A stretch of 64,000 nucleotides of DNA from Duganella sacchari (GCF_900143065.1 NZ_FRCX01000008.1:1-64000); one strand, 5' to 3'; counted from the first letter of the stretch, positions 15,734-24,762 are shown. Translations and numbers: made by a program. Notes: generated from the sequence alone by a model not told the origin.

Positions 15734-16165
15734 ATGGAACTGAATACCATTCAACCAGCCGACGGCGCCAAGCACTACAAGCGCCGCGTCGGCCGCGGTA
15801 TCGGCTCCGGCCTGGGTAAAACCGCAGGCCGCGGCCACAAGGGTCAGAAATCGCGTTCGGGCGGCTTCCACAAAGTCGGCTTCGAAGGCGGTCAGATGCC
15901 TCTGCAACGTCGTCTGCCGAAGCGCGGTTTCAAGTCGCTCAACGCCACCTTCAAAGCTGAAGTGCGTCTGTCCGACCTGAACCACCTGGCCGTTGGCGAT
16001 GTCGACATCCTGGTGCTGAAACAAGCTGGCGTACTGAGCGTGCTGGCACGTGATGTACGCGTCATTCTGTCCGGCGAGATCACCAAAGCGGTGAACCTCA
16101 AAGGCCTGAAAGTGACCGCTGGCGCGAAAGCCGCCATCGAAGCAGCCGGCGGCTCGGTAGCTTGA
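15734..16165 (+). CDS. rplO: 50S ribosomal protein L15
   Basis: L15 is a late assembly protein. The 143-residue product starts MELNTIQPADGAKHYKRRVG and has the glycine-rich RGIGSGLGKTAGRGHKGQKS extension that threads into 23S rRNA. I take ATG 15734, with CGGAGA just upstream; an in-frame upstream codon at 15701 overlaps the end of rpmD and gives no family-like residues. secY follows 31 bases later. Confidence 0.97.
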   Translation: MELNTIQPADGAKHYKRRVGRGIGSGLGKTAGRGHKGQKSRSGGFHKVGFEGGQMPLQRRLPKRGFKSLNATFKAEVRLSDLNHLAVGDVDILVLKQAGVLSVLARDVRVILSGEITKAVNLKGLKVTAGAKAAIEAAGGSVA

Positions 16166-16196
16166 GCCACCGCTAACAGCTTGATCGGAGCGAAAA

Positions 16197-17531
16197 TTGG
16201 CGACTAATCCACAATTGGCTAAAAGTGCAGCAGCTGGTTTCCCTTGGGGCCGGCTCTGGTTCCTGCTTGGCGCATTGGTGGTTTATCGTATCGGCGCTCA
16301 CATCCCGGTTCCCGGGATCGATCCGGTACAATTGGCCGCGCTGTTCAAGTCGCAAGAGGGCGGCATCCTGGGCATGTTGAACATGTTCAGCGGTGGCGCG
16401 CTCGCGCGCTTCACGGTGTTTGCGCTGGGTATCACGCCGTACATTTCGGCCTCGATCATCATGCAGTTGGTGTCGATCGTGTCGCCGCAGATGGAAGCGT
16501 TGAAGAAGGAAGGCGAGGCTGGCCGACGCAAGATCACGCAGTACACCCGGTATTTCACGGTGTTGCTGGCGGCGTTTCAGGCGTTGGGCATTGCAGTCGC
16601 GCTGGAGTCGCAGGCAGGTCTGGTGCTGGATCCAGGCTATGCATTCCGTTTCGTGACGGTCGTTACGCTGTTGACCGGAACCATGTTCGTGATGTGGTTG
16701 GGCGAGCAAATTACCGAGCGTGGTCTGGGTAATGGCATCTCGATCATCATTTTCGCGGGTATCGCTGCCGGTCTGCCGGGCGCACTGGGTGGCCTCGGCC
16801 AGTCGGTGAGCAACGGTTCGATCGGTGCCTTGTCCGCGATCATCATCATGGCCTTGGTGGTGGCGGTGACGTTCCTGGTGGTATTCGTGGAACGTGGCCA
16901 ACGCAAGATTCTGGTGAACTATGCGAAACGCCAGGTGGGTAACAAGATTTACGGTGGACAAACCTCGCACCTGCCATTGAAGTTGAATATGGCCGGCGTG
17001 ATCCCACCGATCTTCGCTTCGTCGATTATCTTGTTCCCAGCAACGATCGTGGGCTGGTTTACGACGGGCGCCGATACGGCCAACCCGGCGGTCCGGTTCC
17101 TGAAAGATTTGGCAGCATCGATGGGGCCAGGCGAGCCCATCCACGCACTGTTGTACGCCATTGCGATCGTGTTTTTCTGTTTCTTCTATACAGCGCTGGT
17201 CTTCAACAGCAAGGAAACAGCAGATAACTTGAAGAAGAGCGGGGCCTTTGTGCCAGGGATCCGTCCCGGTGAGCAGACTGCCCGCTACATCGACAAGATT
17301 CTGACCCGATTGACACTGGCTGGCGCCATCTACATCACCTTGGTGTGTTTGTTGCCGGAATTCATGGTAGCCGAGTGGAAAGTGCCGTTTTATTTTGGTG
17401 GTACTTCTCTGTTGATTATTGTGGTTGTGACCATGGACTTCATGGCCCAAGTACAAAACTACGTGATGTCGCAGCAATATGAATCGCTGCTGCGCAAAGC
17501 AAACTTCAAAGGCGGAATTCCGACGCGATAA
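16197..17531 (+). CDS. secY: Protein translocase channel subunit SecY
   Basis: SecY forms the protein-conducting pore of the inner membrane with SecE and SecG. The 444-residue product has ten expected membrane spans, the plug region and cytoplasmic loops with GLGNGISIIIFAGI and the translocation-critical RPGEQTARYID segment. The start is TTG at 16197 (TTG GCG ACT), preceded by GGAGCG; the following residues ATNPQLAKSAAAGFPWGRL align with other betaproteobacterial SecY, where TTG starts are seen. A rare start codon may keep SecY below the output of the neighbouring ribosomal genes. It lies between rplO and infA. Confidence 0.98.
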   Translation: MATNPQLAKSAAAGFPWGRLWFLLGALVVYRIGAHIPVPGIDPVQLAALFKSQEGGILGMLNMFSGGALARFTVFALGITPYISASIIMQLVSIVSPQMEALKKEGEAGRRKITQYTRYFTVLLAAFQALGIAVALESQAGLVLDPGYAFRFVTVVTLLTGTMFVMWLGEQITERGLGNGISIIIFAGIAAGLPGALGGLGQSVSNGSIGALSAIIIMALVVAVTFLVVFVERGQRKILVNYAKRQVGNKIYGGQTSHLPLKLNMAGVIPPIFASSIILFPATIVGWFTTGADTANPAVRFLKDLAASMGPGEPIHALLYAIAIVFFCFFYTALVFNSKETADNLKKSGAFVPGIRPGEQTARYIDKILTRLTLAGAIYITLVCLLPEFMVAEWKVPFYFGGTSLLIIVVVTMDFMAQVQNYVMSQQYESLLRKANFKGGIPTR

Positions 17532-17552
17532 GCGCGGTTTCAAACATACCGA

Positions 17553-17771
17553 ATGGCAAAAGACGACGTCATACAGATGCAGGGCGAGATCCTAGAAAAT
17601 CTCCCTAATGCAACATTTCGAGTAAAGCTGGAAAACGGGCACGTGGTGCTGGGGCATATTTCAGGTAAAATGCGGATGAACTACATCCGCATCCTGCCTG
17701 GCGATAAGGTGACGGTCGAACTGACACCTTACGACCTGTCCCGCGCCCGCATTGTGTTCCGGACCAAGTAA
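17553..17771 (+). CDS. infA: Translation initiation factor IF-1
   Basis: IF-1 occupies the A site of the 30S subunit during initiation. The 72-residue OB-fold protein starts MAKDDVIQMQGEILENLPNA and contains NGHVVLGHISGKMRMNYIRI. The secY-infA-rpmJ order is common in betaproteobacteria. No strong Shine-Dalgarno is visible before the ATG. Betaproteobacteria may carry a second infA; this copy is the ribosomal-cluster one. Confidence 0.97.
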   Translation: MAKDDVIQMQGEILENLPNATFRVKLENGHVVLGHISGKMRMNYIRILPGDKVTVELTPYDLSRARIVFRTK

Positions 17772-17805
17772 TTTTAGATAATCGAACCTTAGAAGAGAGT
17801 TCATC

Positions 17806-17919
17806 ATGAAAGTTAACGCCTCAGTCAAGCGGATCTGCCGCAACTGCAAGATCATCAAGCGCAAGGGCGTTGTTCGCGTAATCTGCGTCGAACCACGTCA
17901 CAAGCAGCGTCAAGGTTAA
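17806..17919 (+). CDS. rpmJ: 50S ribosomal protein L36 (zinc form)
   Basis: This 37-residue gene encodes MKVNASVKRICRNCKIIKRK followed by a basic second half. It keeps the zinc ligands of the C-plus form: Cys11, Cys14, Cys27 and His32. L36 stabilises the large subunit near the GTPase centre. AGAAGAGAG precedes the ATG, and rpsM starts 27 bases after the stop. Zinc-free paralogues are often present elsewhere in proteobacterial genomes, but none is seen in this window. Confidence 0.97.
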   Translation: MKVNASVKRICRNCKIIKRKGVVRVICVEPRHKQRQG

Positions 17920-17946
17920 TAACCGTTATTTATCGAGGAATAACGA

Positions 17947-18312
17947 ATGGCACGTATTGCAGGGGTTAATATCCCAAATCATCAGCACACCGTTATCGGC
18001 CTGACCGCCATCTACGGTGTTGGCCGTCCACGCGCGAAGTTCATCTGCGCGCAGACCGGTATTGCGACCAACAAAAAGGTCAAAGACCTGGACGACAGCG
18101 AACTGGAAAAGCTGCGCGATGAAGTAGCAAAATTCATCGTTGAAGGCGATCTGCGTCGCGAACTGTCCATGAACATCAAACGTTTGATGGACCTGGGTTG
18201 CTACCGCGGTATGCGTCACCGTAAGGGCCTGCCGGTCCGCGGTCAACGCACCCGTACCAATGCACGTACCCGCAAGGGCCCGCGCAAAGCCGCTCAATCG
18301 CTCAAGAAATAA
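17947..18312 (+). CDS. rpsM: 30S ribosomal protein S13
   Basis: S13 lies in the subunit head, where it bridges to the large subunit and contacts P-site tRNA through its basic tail. The 121-residue product (E. coli 118) starts MARIAGVNIPNHQHTVIGLT and contains GCYRGMRHRKGLPVRGQRTR, then TNARTRKGPRK near its end. GAGGAA precedes the ATG. rpsK follows after 14 bases. In E. coli, S4 regulates the alpha operon at the rpsM leader. Confidence 0.97.
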   Translation: MARIAGVNIPNHQHTVIGLTAIYGVGRPRAKFICAQTGIATNKKVKDLDDSELEKLRDEVAKFIVEGDLRRELSMNIKRLMDLGCYRGMRHRKGLPVRGQRTRTNARTRKGPRKAAQSLKK

Positions 18313-18326
18313 TCTAGGGAAATCAC

Positions 18327-18731
18327 ATGGCTAAGCAACAAAGCAGCGCAGCAGCAGCGCGCGTACGCAAGAAGGTCAAGAAGAACGTTGCCGAAGGTAT
18401 CGCACACGTTCACGCTTCCTTCAACAACACCATCATCACCATCACCGACCGTCAGGGCAATGCCCTGTCGTGGGCGACCTCCGGTGGTGCTGGCTTCAAG
18501 GGTTCGCGTAAATCGACCCCGTTCGCAGCGCAGGTTGCTGCTGAAGCCGCTGGTAAAGTCGCGATCGAATGCGGCGTGAAGAACCTGGAAGTACGCATCA
18601 AGGGCCCAGGCCCAGGCCGTGAATCGGCCGTGCGTGCACTGAACAACCTGGGCATCAAGATCACCGAGATCCAGGACGTGACGCCAGTTCCACACAACGG
18701 CTGCCGCCCTCCAAAGCGTCGTCGTATCTAA
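18327..18731 (+). CDS. rpsK: 30S ribosomal protein S11
   Basis: S11 forms the platform of the small subunit with S18 and contacts mRNA near the E site. The 134-residue product (E. coli 129) contains GIAHVHASFNNTIITITDRQ and GPGPGRESAVRAL, and ends NGCRPPKRRRI. A 194-base gap with a hairpin separates it from rpsD, so rpsD-rpoA-rplQ may be partly uncoupled from it. Confidence 0.97.
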   Translation: MAKQQSSAAAARVRKKVKKNVAEGIAHVHASFNNTIITITDRQGNALSWATSGGAGFKGSRKSTPFAAQVAAEAAGKVAIECGVKNLEVRIKGPGPGRESAVRALNNLGIKITEIQDVTPVPHNGCRPPKRRRI

Positions 18732-18735
18732 TGGC

Positions 18736-18758
18736 CGAGACCGGCGTTGCCGGTCTCG
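18736..18758 (+). other. Perfect 10-bp hairpin after rpsK
   Basis: CGAGACCGGC (18736-18745) pairs with GCCGGTCTCG (18749-18758) over a 3-base GTT loop. No T-run follows, so it is not a classical terminator. It may be an RNA-processing or pausing site in the 194-base rpsK-rpsD gap. The rest of the gap shows no gene. Confidence 0.55.
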
Positions 18759-18925
18759 CTGTTACACAATAAAGCTGGTGCAGGAAGCTGGTGACGGCTA
18801 TACTGCCCGGCTATTGTCGTCTGTTGGCTTGCCGGCAGACTTTAAGCCACGTCTGGCTCCCCGCAGACCAGACTAGCGTTCAGCCCGCGTGGGTTGGGAC
18901 GTCATTATTTTAAAAAGGAAGTACC

Positions 18926-19549
18926 GTGGCACGTTATATCGGACCAAAAGCAAAACTTTCCCGCCGTGAAGGCACTGATCTGTTCCTGAAGAGCGCCCGT
19001 CGCTCGCTGGACAGCAAATGCAAACTGGACGTCAAACCAGGTCAGCACGGCGTGAAGTCGGGCGCTCGTACCTCGGACTACGGCAACCAGCTGCGCGAAA
19101 AGCAAAAAGTCAAACGTATGTACGGCGTGCTGGAACGTCAGTTCCGTCGCTACTTCGCAGAAGCCGACCGTCGCAAAGGCAACACCGGCGAAACCCTGCT
19201 GAAGCTGCTGGAAGCCCGTCTGGACAACGTTGCGTACCGTATGGGCTTCGGCTCGACCCGCGCTGAAGCACGTCAGCTGGTATCGCACAAAGCCTTCACC
19301 GTGAACGGCAATGTGGTGAACATCGCTTCGTACTCGGTTAAAGTGGGCGACGTCGTTGCTGTGCGCGAAAAAGCCAAGAAACAAGTGCGTATCGTTGAAG
19401 CGCTGTCGCTGGCGGAACAAGTTGGCATGCCAGCTTGGGTGTCGGTGGATGCCAAGAAAATGGAAGGTACTTTCAAGTCCCTGCCAGAGCGCAATGAGAT
19501 CGCTGCTGACGTCAACGAATCGCTGATCGTCGAACTGTACTCGCGTTAA
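18926..19549 (+). CDS. rpsD: 30S ribosomal protein S4
   Basis: S4 nucleates 16S rRNA folding and, in E. coli, represses the alpha operon. The 207-residue product starts MARYIGPKAKLSRREGTDLF from a GTG codon with AAAGGAAG upstream, and has an S4 RNA-binding domain with GFGSTRAEARQLVSHKAFTV. The N-terminal zinc cysteines of some S4 forms are absent. A terminator-like hairpin follows before rpoA. Confidence 0.97.
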   Translation: MARYIGPKAKLSRREGTDLFLKSARRSLDSKCKLDVKPGQHGVKSGARTSDYGNQLREKQKVKRMYGVLERQFRRYFAEADRRKGNTGETLLKLLEARLDNVAYRMGFGSTRAEARQLVSHKAFTVNGNVVNIASYSVKVGDVVAVREKAKKQVRIVEALSLAEQVGMPAWVSVDAKKMEGTFKSLPERNEIAADVNESLIVELYSR

Positions 19550-19575
19550 TCTGTCGTCTAAGTAGCACCAAAACC

Positions 19576-19603
19576 CGCCCGCTTTGTTAAGCGGGCGTTT
19601 TCA
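19576..19603 (+). terminator. Terminator-like hairpin between rpsD and rpoA
   Basis: CGCCCGCTT (19576-19584) pairs with AAGCGGGCG (19589-19597) over a TGTT loop, followed by TTTTC. The T-run is short, so partial termination is likely. It could set rpoA output apart from rpsD. Confidence 0.6.
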
Positions 19604-19659
19604 CTAATGCCATCAGCCTTATCGGCCTAACGCGCCGAGGGTATTGAAAAGGACATTTC

Positions 19660-20637
19660 ATGCAAAACAGTTTGTTGAAACCACGTATTATCGATGTAGA
19701 AGCGCTGGGCGCCGGTCACGCCAAAGTCGTGATGGAACCATTTGAACGCGGCTACGGCCACACCCTGGGCAACGCGCTGCGCCGCGTACTGCTGTCCTCG
19801 ATGATCGGCTACGCGCCGACCGAAGTGACCATCGCCGGTGTGGTGCACGAGTACTCGTCGCTGGACGGCGTGCAAGAAGACGTGGTTGACCTGTTGCTGA
19901 ACCTGAAGGGCGTTGTGTTCAAAGTGCACAACCGTGACTCCGTCACCCTGACCCTGAAAAAAGAAGGCGAAGGCGCTGTGCTGGCATCGGACATCGATCT
20001 GCCGCACGACGTCGAGCTGATCAACCCGGACCACGTGATTGCTCACCTGACCGCCGGCGGCAAGCTGGACATGCAGATCAAGGTTGAAAAAGGCCGCGGC
20101 TACGTTCCTGGTAACGTGCGTCGCCTGTCGGAAGACACCAACAAAACCATCGGCCGCATCATTCTGGACGCGTCGTTCTCGCCAGTGCGCCGTGTGTCGT
20201 ACTTCGTTGAGTCCGCCCGTGTGGAACAGCGTACCGACCTGGACAAGCTGATCATCAACATCGAAACCAACGGTGTGATCTCGCCAGAAGAAGCGATCCG
20301 TCAATCGGCGCGCGTGCTGGTGGACCAGCTGAATGTGTTCGCGGCACTGGAAGGCACCGAAGCGGCGGCGGAAGCGCCATCGCGTGCGCCGCTGGTCGAT
20401 CCGATCCTGCTGCGTCCAGTCGACGACCTGGAACTGACCGTGCGTTCGGCCAACTGCCTGAAAGCCGAAAACATCTACTACATCGGCGACCTGATCCAGC
20501 GTTCGGAAAACGAACTGCTGAAGACCCCGAACCTGGGCCGCAAGTCGCTGAACGAGATCAAGGAAGTCCTGGCTTCCCGTGGTCTGACCCTGGGCATGAA
20601 GCTGGAAAACTGGCCGCCTGCTGGTCTGGAAAAGTAA
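19660..20637 (+). CDS. rpoA: RNA polymerase alpha subunit
   Basis: Alpha starts polymerase assembly and its C-terminal domain binds UP elements and activators. The 325-residue product (E. coli 329) has the dimerisation domain with ERGYGHTLGNALRRVLLSSM, a flexible linker near residue 235 (AAAEAPSRAP) and the C-terminal domain with LELTVRSANCLKAENIYYIG and LGRKSLNEIKEVL. All are normal. AAAGGA precedes the ATG. rplQ follows after a 117-base gap. Confidence 0.98.
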   Translation: MQNSLLKPRIIDVEALGAGHAKVVMEPFERGYGHTLGNALRRVLLSSMIGYAPTEVTIAGVVHEYSSLDGVQEDVVDLLLNLKGVVFKVHNRDSVTLTLKKEGEGAVLASDIDLPHDVELINPDHVIAHLTAGGKLDMQIKVEKGRGYVPGNVRRLSEDTNKTIGRIILDASFSPVRRVSYFVESARVEQRTDLDKLIINIETNGVISPEEAIRQSARVLVDQLNVFAALEGTEAAAEAPSRAPLVDPILLRPVDDLELTVRSANCLKAENIYYIGDLIQRSENELLKTPNLGRKSLNEIKEVLASRGLTLGMKLENWPPAGLEK

Positions 20638-20754
20638 TTTTTGTAGCACCGCCTGCTGCATGTCGTAGCGGGCGTATTTAACTGAAACCGGTCCGCGCTC
20701 CTGCCTGGCTTGAGCGATCGAAGAACTCGGGTATAAACATCGAAAGGAAGTACC

Positions 20755-21150
20755 ATGCGTCACCGTCACGGCCTCCGTAAACTGAACCGTACCTCGTCCC
20801 ACCGTCTGGCTATGCTGCGCAACATGACCGTCTCGCTGCTGCGTCATGAAGCCATCAAAACCACGCTGCCAAAAGCTAAAGAACTGCGCCGCGTTGTTGA
20901 GCCTATCCTGACCCTGGGCAAGACCGACACCCTGGCAAACAAGCGTCTGGCATTCGCCCGTCTGCGCGACCGCGAAATCGTAGGCAAACTGTTCTCGGAA
21001 CTGGGCCCACGTTACGCTGCACGTAACGGCGGCTACCTGCGCATCCTGAAAATGGGTTTCCGCGTTGGCGACAATGCTCCTATGGCTTACGTTGAACTGC
21101 TGGACCGTCCAGAAGTCACCGCTGTAGAAGACGCTCCAACCGCTGAGTAA
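20755..21150 (+). CDS. rplQ: 50S ribosomal protein L17
   Basis: L17 is a primary assembly protein near the tunnel exit. The 131-residue product (E. coli 127) starts MRHRHGLRKLNRTSSHRLAM and contains RNGGYLRILKMGFRVGDNAP, both diagnostic. AAAGGAAG precedes the ATG. It closes the alpha operon, and a clear terminator follows. Confidence 0.98.
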   Translation: MRHRHGLRKLNRTSSHRLAMLRNMTVSLLRHEAIKTTLPKAKELRRVVEPILTLGKTDTLANKRLAFARLRDREIVGKLFSELGPRYAARNGGYLRILKMGFRVGDNAPMAYVELLDRPEVTAVEDAPTAE

Positions 21151-21170
21151 TCCGGTTCTCGCATCACTGA

Positions 21171-21198
21171 AAAGCCAGGCCTAGCCTGGCTTTTTTTT
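21171..21198 (+). terminator. Intrinsic terminator after rplQ
   Basis: AAAGCCAGGC (21171-21180) pairs with GCCTGGCTTT (21184-21193) over a CTA loop, inside a run of eight Ts from 21191. It ends the long ribosomal block. Confidence 0.9.
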
Positions 21199-21232
21199 CG
21201 TCTGTTGCCGAGAAGACGATTGACTTTGAAAT

Positions 21233-21251
21233 AGGAATCGTTATCATTCGC
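21233..21251 (+). promoter_or_regulatory. Fur-box-like sequence
   Basis: Aligned to the classical 19-base Fur consensus, 11 of 19 positions match, including the core TTATCATT. It lies 33 bases before the start of a siderophore receptor gene, where Fur repression is expected. Iron control is inferred from motif and context. Confidence 0.6.
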
Positions 21252-21283
21252 GTTTCTATATTAAAGTCAATACTGGGGAACTG

Positions 21284-23470
21284 ATGGATAAGCAAGTCAC
21301 AATGAAGCCGTTGGCCATGCTGGTCAGCCTGGCCCTGCCGCTGCTGGCGCAGGCGCAAAGCGGCGCGGAACAGGCGCTGCCGACGGTGCAGGTCACCTCG
21401 CAGAAGATGTCGGACACCACCGAAGGCACCGGCTCCTACACCACCGGCAAGGCGCGCAGCGCAACCCCGCTGGACATGTCGCTGCGCGACACGCCGCAAT
21501 CCATCACCGTGGTGACCCAGCAGCGTATCGAAGACCAGGGCATGGTCACCGTAACCGACGTGGTCAACAACACCACCGGCGTCTCGGTCAACCAGTACGA
21601 AACCCACCGCGCCGGCTTTACCGCGCGCGGGTTCGACATCGACAACCTGCAGATCGACGGCGTACCGACCACCTGGGAGCAGCCATGGTCGTCCGGCGAA
21701 GTGCTGAGCACGCTGGCGATCTACGACCGCGTGGAAATCGTGCGCGGCGCCACCGGCCTGATGACGGGCGCTGGCAATCCGTCGGCCTCGATCAACCTGG
21801 TACACAAACGCGCCACCAGCAAAGAGCTGAGCGGCACCGCTGAACTGGAAATCGGCAGCTGGAAACAGCGTCGTGGCCTGGTCGATGTTTCGACCGCACT
21901 GAACCAGGAAGGCACGGTGCGCGGCCGCGTGGTGGGCGAATACCAGCAGGGCGACAGCTGGGCCGCGCTGCAAAAGAACAAGAGCAAAACCTTCTACGCA
22001 ACCGTGGAAGCGGATCTGACGCCCAAGACCCTGCTCGTGGCCGGATTCAGCCGTCAGGAAACCGAACCGAAAGGCCCGATGTGGGGCGGCCTGCCAGTCT
22101 GGTATTCGAACGGCCAGGAAGCCAACTGGGATGTCTCCAAAACCACCTCGGCCAGCTGGACCGATTGGCAGACCGCGTACAACAACACCTTCGCGCGCCT
22201 GGAGCACACCTTCGACAACGGCTGGAAAGTCACCGCCACCGCCGCCCATGGCGACCGCAAGGCCGACTCGCACCTGCTGTACCTGTCCGGCGTGCCGGTG
22301 AAGGGCGCGGACGGCGGCATGTCGCTGTTTGCCGGCTCCTACCTCACCCACACCAAGCAGGACAATTTCGGCCTGATGGCCAGCGGTCCGTTCGAACTGC
22401 TGGGCCGTAAGCACGAAGCCGCGTTCGGCTACACCTACGCCAACCAGAAGTTCAACGCTGACAGCCGCACGGCCAACTTCGGCGCCACCTACCCAGCCGT
22501 CGGCAATTTCGACCAATGGAATGGCGCGGCTTTCCCGGCGCCGAGCTGGAGCGCACCAGGCTTCTATGAAAGCACCACCACCAAGCAGGACGCGGCCTAC
22601 GGCGTGACGCGCTTCTCGCTGGCCGATCCGCTCAAGCTGATCGTCGGCGCCCGCGTCTCCAACTATGACAGCATCGACACGCAGGCTGGCGCCAAAGCGC
22701 CGAGCAGGATCAAGAACGACAACGAGCTGACCCCGTACGCCGGCATCGTGTACGACATCAACGACACCTATTCGGCCTATGCCAGCTACACCAGCATCTT
22801 CAAGCCGCAGAGCTATAAGGACAAGGCCGGCAATGTGCTGGACCCGGTCCGCGGCAAGGCGGCCGAGACCGGTATCAAGGGCGAGTTCCTGGACGGCCGC
22901 CTGAACGCCTCGTTTGCCCTGTTCCACATCAAGCAGGACAACCTGGCACAGGAAGTGGACAAGATCACCCGTCCTGGCAGCGACCTGCCGGAAGCCTACT
23001 ATGTGGGCGTGGACGGTGCGACCAGCCGCGGCTACGAGTTTGACGTGAACGGTGAACTGGCCCGTGGCTGGAATGCCAGCGTCGGCCTGAGCCAGTTCCG
23101 CGCCAGGCAGGCGAACGGCACGGATTTCAACAGCATCTACCCGCGCAAACTGTTCCGCGTCTTCACCACCTACGACCTGGGTGGCCAGCTCAAAGGCCTG
23201 ACCGTGGGCGGCGGCGTCAACTGGGAAAGCCGCACCTACACCCGCGACCCGGGCGCACCGGCCGGTACGCCGACCAATGGCAACATCGTGCAGGACGGCT
23301 TTGCCCTGGTCAACCTGATGGCGCGTTATGACATCAGCAAGAACCTGTCGGCCCAGCTGAACGTCAACAACGTCACCGACAAGAAGCATTTCGGCATGTT
23401 TGCCGCGTACGGCGCGATTACTTACGCCGCACCGCGCAGCACGTCGCTGAACCTGAAATACCGCTTCTAA
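21284..23470 (+). CDS. TonB-dependent siderophore receptor
   Basis: This 728-residue outer-membrane receptor has a signal peptide ending LLAQAQ and a plug domain with DTPQSITVVTQQRIEDQGM, the typical FhuE/FpvA siderophore-receptor plug signature, followed by IDNLQIDGVPTTWEQPW and YDRVEIVRGATGLMTGAGNP. The barrel ends with RSTSLNLKYRF and a terminal Phe. It should import a ferric siderophore with TonB energy; the closest functional type appears to be the hydroxamate receptors (FhuE-like), but the ligand is not proven. A Fur-box-like site stands upstream, and a PepSY membrane protein follows 50 bases later, the usual FhuE-PiuB-like pair. Confidence 0.94.
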   Translation: MDKQVTMKPLAMLVSLALPLLAQAQSGAEQALPTVQVTSQKMSDTTEGTGSYTTGKARSATPLDMSLRDTPQSITVVTQQRIEDQGMVTVTDVVNNTTGVSVNQYETHRAGFTARGFDIDNLQIDGVPTTWEQPWSSGEVLSTLAIYDRVEIVRGATGLMTGAGNPSASINLVHKRATSKELSGTAELEIGSWKQRRGLVDVSTALNQEGTVRGRVVGEYQQGDSWAALQKNKSKTFYATVEADLTPKTLLVAGFSRQETEPKGPMWGGLPVWYSNGQEANWDVSKTTSASWTDWQTAYNNTFARLEHTFDNGWKVTATAAHGDRKADSHLLYLSGVPVKGADGGMSLFAGSYLTHTKQDNFGLMASGPFELLGRKHEAAFGYTYANQKFNADSRTANFGATYPAVGNFDQWNGAAFPAPSWSAPGFYESTTTKQDAAYGVTRFSLADPLKLIVGARVSNYDSIDTQAGAKAPSRIKNDNELTPYAGIVYDINDTYSAYASYTSIFKPQSYKDKAGNVLDPVRGKAAETGIKGEFLDGRLNASFALFHIKQDNLAQEVDKITRPGSDLPEAYYVGVDGATSRGYEFDVNGELARGWNASVGLSQFRARQANGTDFNSIYPRKLFRVFTTYDLGGQLKGLTVGGGVNWESRTYTRDPGAPAGTPTNGNIVQDGFALVNLMARYDISKNLSAQLNVNNVTDKKHFGMFAAYGAITYAAPRSTSLNLKYRF

Positions 23471-23520
23471 CATTGTCCGCCGGGGCCTGACGGTCCCGGC
23501 TTTTTCTTGGGGAAGCTGCC

Positions 23521-24762
23521 ATGCGAGCCTTCTGGACTTTGGTACACCGATATGCCGGCCTGCTGACTGCAGGCTTTTTGTTTATCAGCGGTTTTACTGG
23601 CGCCATCATTTCGTGGGACCACGAGCTGGACGACCTGCTCAACCCGCACCTGATGCACGCCCCTACGCCGGGTACGCCGCAATCGCCGCTGGCACTGGCG
23701 CAACAGCTGGAGGCGCGTTATCCGCAGATTACGGTTTCGTATATTCCGATCGCGCTGGAGGCGGGCGAGTCGATTGCATTCGGCGTATCGCCGCGCGTGA
23801 ATCCGGCGACGCAGAAACTGTACGAGCCGGGATTCAATCAGATCTTTGTTGATCCGGTCAGCGGCGCGGAATTAGGCAAGCGTGAATGGGGCGCGGTCTG
23901 GCCCATTACCAAGGAGACCTTTGTTTCCTTCTTATACCGTCTGCATTACACCCTGCATATTCCCGAAATGTGGGGCATTGACCGCTGGGGTGTATGGCTT
24001 ATGGGCGGTATTGCCATGATCTGGGTTGTTGATAGTTTTGTGGGGTTTTATCTGACGCTGCCTTTACGCCGAAAAGGTGCATCCAAATCCTGGATGGAAC
24101 GCTGGAAACCTGCCTGGAAAGTTCGCTGGAGCGGCGGCGGCAATAAACTCAACTTCGATTTACACCGTGCATTCAGTCTGTGGACCTGGGCTTTACTGAT
24201 TATTTTGTCTTTTACCGCCTTTTCGCTGAATTTATACAGTGAAGTGTTTTATCCGGTCATGAGCAAAATATCGAAAGTCACACCCACACCATTTGATGTT
24301 ATTCCGATGGCCGAGCTGCATAAGCCCTATACGGCAAAAATCGAATATGCGTCGATAATTGAAACTGCTGACAAGGAAGCCCGGCAGCGTCAATGGAGTG
24401 AACCAGTCGGCGCGGTGTTTTATACGAATTCGTATAACGTCTATGGTGTGAGTTTCTATAAAGCTGGTAATGACCACGGTGCAGGCGGCGTCGGCCCGGC
24501 CTATTTATATTTCGACGGCACTGACGGTAAATTACTGGGCGAACGTCTGCCGTGGAAAGGCACGGCCGCGGATATCTTCGTGCAGGCGCAATTCCCGCTG
24601 CATTCCGGCCGCATACTCGGCTTGCCCGGCAGGATACTGATTTCCTTCATGGGCGTGGTGGTAGCGATGCTGAGCGTGACCGGTGTCATCATCTGGTGGC
24701 GCAAACGCGCGTCCCGCGTGGTGACTGCGGAACGCCGCGCAGGGGAACTCGCGGAAGTCTAG
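23521..24762 (+). CDS. PepSY-associated membrane protein (PiuB-like)
   Basis: The 413-residue product has an N-terminal membrane span (WTLVHRYAGLLTAGFLFISG), a PepSY-containing periplasmic region and further spans, ending with GRILISFMGVVVAMLSVTGV. The family commonly sits beside TonB siderophore receptors and is proposed to reduce or release ferric siderophores in the periplasm; the mechanism is not settled. It begins 50 bases after the receptor gene and shares its presumed Fur control. From about 23920 to 24560 its base composition is visibly poorer in GC than its neighbours, a possible sign of separate origin. Confidence 0.88.
   Translation: MRAFWTLVHRYAGLLTAGFLFISGFTGAIISWDHELDDLLNPHLMHAPTPGTPQSPLALAQQLEARYPQITVSYIPIALEAGESIAFGVSPRVNPATQKLYEPGFNQIFVDPVSGAELGKREWGAVWPITKETFVSFLYRLHYTLHIPEMWGIDRWGVWLMGGIAMIWVVDSFVGFYLTLPLRRKGASKSWMERWKPAWKVRWSGGGNKLNFDLHRAFSLWTWALLIILSFTAFSLNLYSEVFYPVMSKISKVTPTPFDVIPMAELHKPYTAKIEYASIIETADKEARQRQWSEPVGAVFYTNSYNVYGVSFYKAGNDHGAGGVGPAYLYFDGTDGKLLGERLPWKGTAADIFVQAQFPLHSGRILGLPGRILISFMGVVVAMLSVTGVIIWWRKRASRVVTAERRAGELAEV

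Noticed and set aside
21164..23473. 769-codon open frame on the minus strand
   Set aside because: Antisense shadow of the siderophore receptor caused by high GC at third positions; no ribosome site or motif.
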